6,485 nucleotides of DNA. Origin: an uncultured Aquincola sp. (lineage in GTDB: Bacteria > Pseudomonadota > Gammaproteobacteria > Burkholderiales > Burkholderiaceae). The DNA is taken from NCBI GenBank assembly GCA_937883885.1, contig CAKZXL010000840.1, forward strand, positions 1 to 6,485. The letters run 5' to 3'. This document shows, one piece after another, positions 5,281 through 6,485 of this stretch (the first letter of the stretch is position 1; the number at the start of each line of letters is the position of its first letter). Below the pieces are notes generated by a model. That model ran no database searches. It saw only the letters and a program-made list of their open reading frames with translations, and was not told the DNA's origin. Made by a program: the position numbers and the translations under genes.

Positions 5281-6044
5281 CCCACGCTGGAGTGGGGGTG
5301 AAGTCCTGCAACTCGGCCACCAGCGTCATGGCCGCGATCAGTTGCACGCCGCGCAGCGCCATCAGGGCTTGCACTTGCGGGCGCAGGTGCCAACCGGGCA
5401 GCTGATCACGCAGGGCCTGCTCCAGCCGCGCGATGCGCGCGGCCGATTCTGTGATGCTGTGCAGGTACTCCTGGAAGCCGATCTGCTGCGCCGGCAGCGG
5501 CAACTTCAAGTCGGCCAGCCAGCGCAGGTGCGCGGGCGTCCACGCGGCCTTGCCGGCGTAGGCGATGCCGTTGCGCAGCAGCAGCGCCTTCAGGCGGTGG
5601 CGGGCGTTGCGTTGCTCGCGCACCGCGTCCTCGCGGGCGCGCACCGCCTCGTCGCGCAGATCCGATACGCGCACCGGCGCCAATTCACCCGCACGCGCCA
5701 GGCGCGCCAGCATCAGCGCGTCGCGCCGGTCGGTCTTGACCCGGTCGCCCGCACGCTTGGGGATCGACGAGGGTGCCACCACCATGCAGTCCACGCCCTT
5801 GGCTGGCCAGGTGGCGGGCGATCACGAAGCCGCAGGGGCCGGCCTCGTACACCACATGCAGCCGGTGCCTGCGCGAGACCAGCCGCCGCAGCGCCTTGTC
5901 CAGCGCCGCCAGATCGCCGCCGATCTGCCCCGCGTGCCGAACCTCGACGCGGCGGCCTTCATCCGCCGTGGCGATGTCGATGCTGTCCTTGTGGACATAC
6001 AGCCCGACATATTGGATGCTCGCACTCAAGGCTTCGTTGTCCAT
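5276..6044 (-). pseudogene. IS110-family transposase 2, heavily damaged
   Basis: The frame starts at the ATG at 6044, with a good ribosome binding site AAGGAGA, and reads MDNEALSAS, then QYVGLYVHKDSIDIA. The family has GLDVHK, so the first catalytic Asp is Tyr16. The glutamate is kept in VYEAGPCGFVIARHLAS. One extra base near 5798-5806 then breaks the frame, and the sequence continues in the next frame as KGVDCMVVAPSSIPKRAGDR and VKTDRRDALMLARLARAG with the two further aspartates. From memory of close relatives (DEAVRDLVRAREDAV), about four residues seem deleted in RDEAVRAREDAV. The protein stops after LRGVQLIAAMTLVAELQDFT, so the C-terminal part with the conserved SSGG serine is absent. It is clearly a different IS110-type element from the first: the two proteins share only family motifs. 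Confidence 0.85.
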
Positions 6045-6110
6045 GGCCCGTCTCCTTGCACTTGCGCAACGCTCCGGCCGACCATCGGCCGGTCCATTGG
6101 TGTAGCTCTG
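5280..6110 (-). mobile_element. IS110-family insertion sequence 2, 3'-truncated remnant
   Basis: The remnant reaches from the cut attC of cassette 4 to somewhere upstream of the transposase start. The left limit is not a natural end, because it lies inside the transposase gene. The right limit is uncertain; I placed it after the hairpin at 6074-6092. GC content is visibly higher than in the phosphoesterase cassette to its left. Confidence 0.5.
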
Positions 6111-6240
6111 CATACCCCTTGGCATGCAATCTACGATCTCGCAGGGGACAGGCCGCCCTTTACTCGGAAGCCATCTTGTCTAGGCCTTGCAACCAACAAA
6201 GTCGGCGCTCTCGCCGCCCGCGAACTCCGGGAACTCTCAA
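6045..6240. other. Non-coding interval between IS remnant and GFA gene
   Basis: Apart from the hairpin at 6074-6092, I see a short one, CGGCG (6203-6207) with CGCCG (6212-6216), and a sequence GTCTAGGC near 6179 that resembles a degenerate attC right box. No gene is supported. The end of IS element 2 and the former attC junction should lie here but cannot be placed by eye. Confidence 0.3.
6074..6092. repeat. Hairpin upstream of transposase 2
   Basis: CCGGCCGA (6074-6081) and TCGGCCGG (6085-6092) are perfect 8-bp arms around CCA, 30 bp before the transposase start. It could be a terminal or RNA structure of IS element 2. Confidence 0.45.
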
Positions 6241-6410
6241 TGACTACTCTTGAAGGCGGCTGTCTTTGCGGAAGGATTAGATTCAAGGCTCACAAGCCGC
6301 CGGTTCGCACTTTCGCTTGCCACTGCACTTTTTGTCAGCGCGTCACAGGCTCTGCCTTCTATGCAGAGTCAATCTTCGACCTGATTAGCGATGAACCTCA
6401 GCAACCCTGA
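6241..6410 (+). pseudogene. GFA/CENP-V-fold zinc protein, 3'-truncated
   Basis: The ATG at 6241 opens MTTLEGGCLCGRIRFKAH, the typical start of the GFA family (named after glutathione-dependent formaldehyde-activating enzyme). Zinc ligands are visible as C8-x-C10 and C27-x-C29-x2-C32 in FACHCTFCQRVTGSAFYAES. Family members have about 120-140 residues with a further cysteine pair downstream. Here the frame departs from the family after AESIF and stops at 56 residues (TGA at 6408-6410), so roughly the C-terminal half is gone. The break lies near 6378-6390. The gene is probably another former cassette, but I find no GTTRRRY junction between the IS remnant and the ATG and no attC within the window. 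Function is unlikely in this state. Confidence 0.75.
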
Positions 6411-6485
6411 TACCGCGCTCGGGCTGCTTCGGCGTGGCGACCATCGCCCTGAGCAAACTGCCGAGCATGGCCCGCATGTCGTAGC
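6386..6485. other. Unidentified sequence that truncates the GFA gene
   Basis: From about 6386 the sequence turns GC-rich and no longer follows the GFA family. Open frames run through it on both strands (plus strand from the ATG at 6391, beginning MNLSNPDTALGLLRRG; minus strand ending PERGIRVAEVHR), too short to identify. The edge of a further mobile element is likely but not shown. Confidence 0.3.

Noticed and set aside
5342..6253. 303-codon and overlapping 281-codon plus-strand ORFs through IS element 2
   Set aside because: Both run antisense to the transposase motifs. Only the last 56 codons of the second, from ATG 6241, show a real family (GFA).
1..6485. CRISPR array, tRNA or rRNA genes
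   Set aside because: No regularly spaced identical repeats, cloverleaf with CCA-end pattern or rRNA signature was seen on either strand.

Overview
The window looks like part of a decaying integron in a high-GC bacterium, probably a betaproteobacterium of the Burkholderiales type. That placement is inference. It rests on the GC-rich, Ala/Arg-rich flanking gene and transposases, an IntI-like integrase that lies divergent to its cassettes, and cassettes that are visibly less GC-rich than the flanks.

Layout from left to right. Positions 1-184 hold the 3' end of an unrecognised gene. Positions 250-927 (minus strand) hold a C-terminally truncated integron integrase, with a LexA-like box and candidate promoter upstream. 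The attI-side region ends at the junction 1115/1116. Cassette 1 (1116-2026) encodes a shikimate dehydrogenase (AroE)-family protein and ends in an 87-bp attC. Cassette 2 (from 2027) encodes a small multi-pass membrane protein, followed by an attC that has lost its right-hand box. A gene-poor stretch of about 530 bp leads into an IS110/IS1111-family element (about 2811-4166) whose transposase is frameshifted. Cassette 3 (4168-4731) encodes a GNAT acetyltransferase and has a 126-bp attC with a terminator-like hairpin inside. Cassette 4 (from 4732) encodes a 2H phosphoesterase of the 2'-5' RNA ligase type. Its attC is cut right after the first box by a second, unrelated and heavily damaged IS110-family element. 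A truncated GFA/CENP-V-fold protein and an unidentified 75-bp tail close the window.

The cassette boundaries can be read from the sequence. For each of the four cassettes, the bases at the left junction are the reverse complement of the first attC box after the ORF: 7, 8, 11 and 8 bases for cassettes 1-4. This pins the start codons and shows that the passenger genes are independent units, not an operon with a common task. Each is probably expressed from an upstream promoter or from its own weak signals.

The mobile parts all appear to be inactive. The integrase lacks the HxxR and tyrosine region. IS element 1 has a frameshift in its transposase. IS element 2 has lost its first catalytic Asp, has a frameshift and lacks its C-terminus. 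The array therefore looks frozen, with IS110-type elements lodged in or against two attC sites. That fits the known preference of the IS1111-attC group for these sites.
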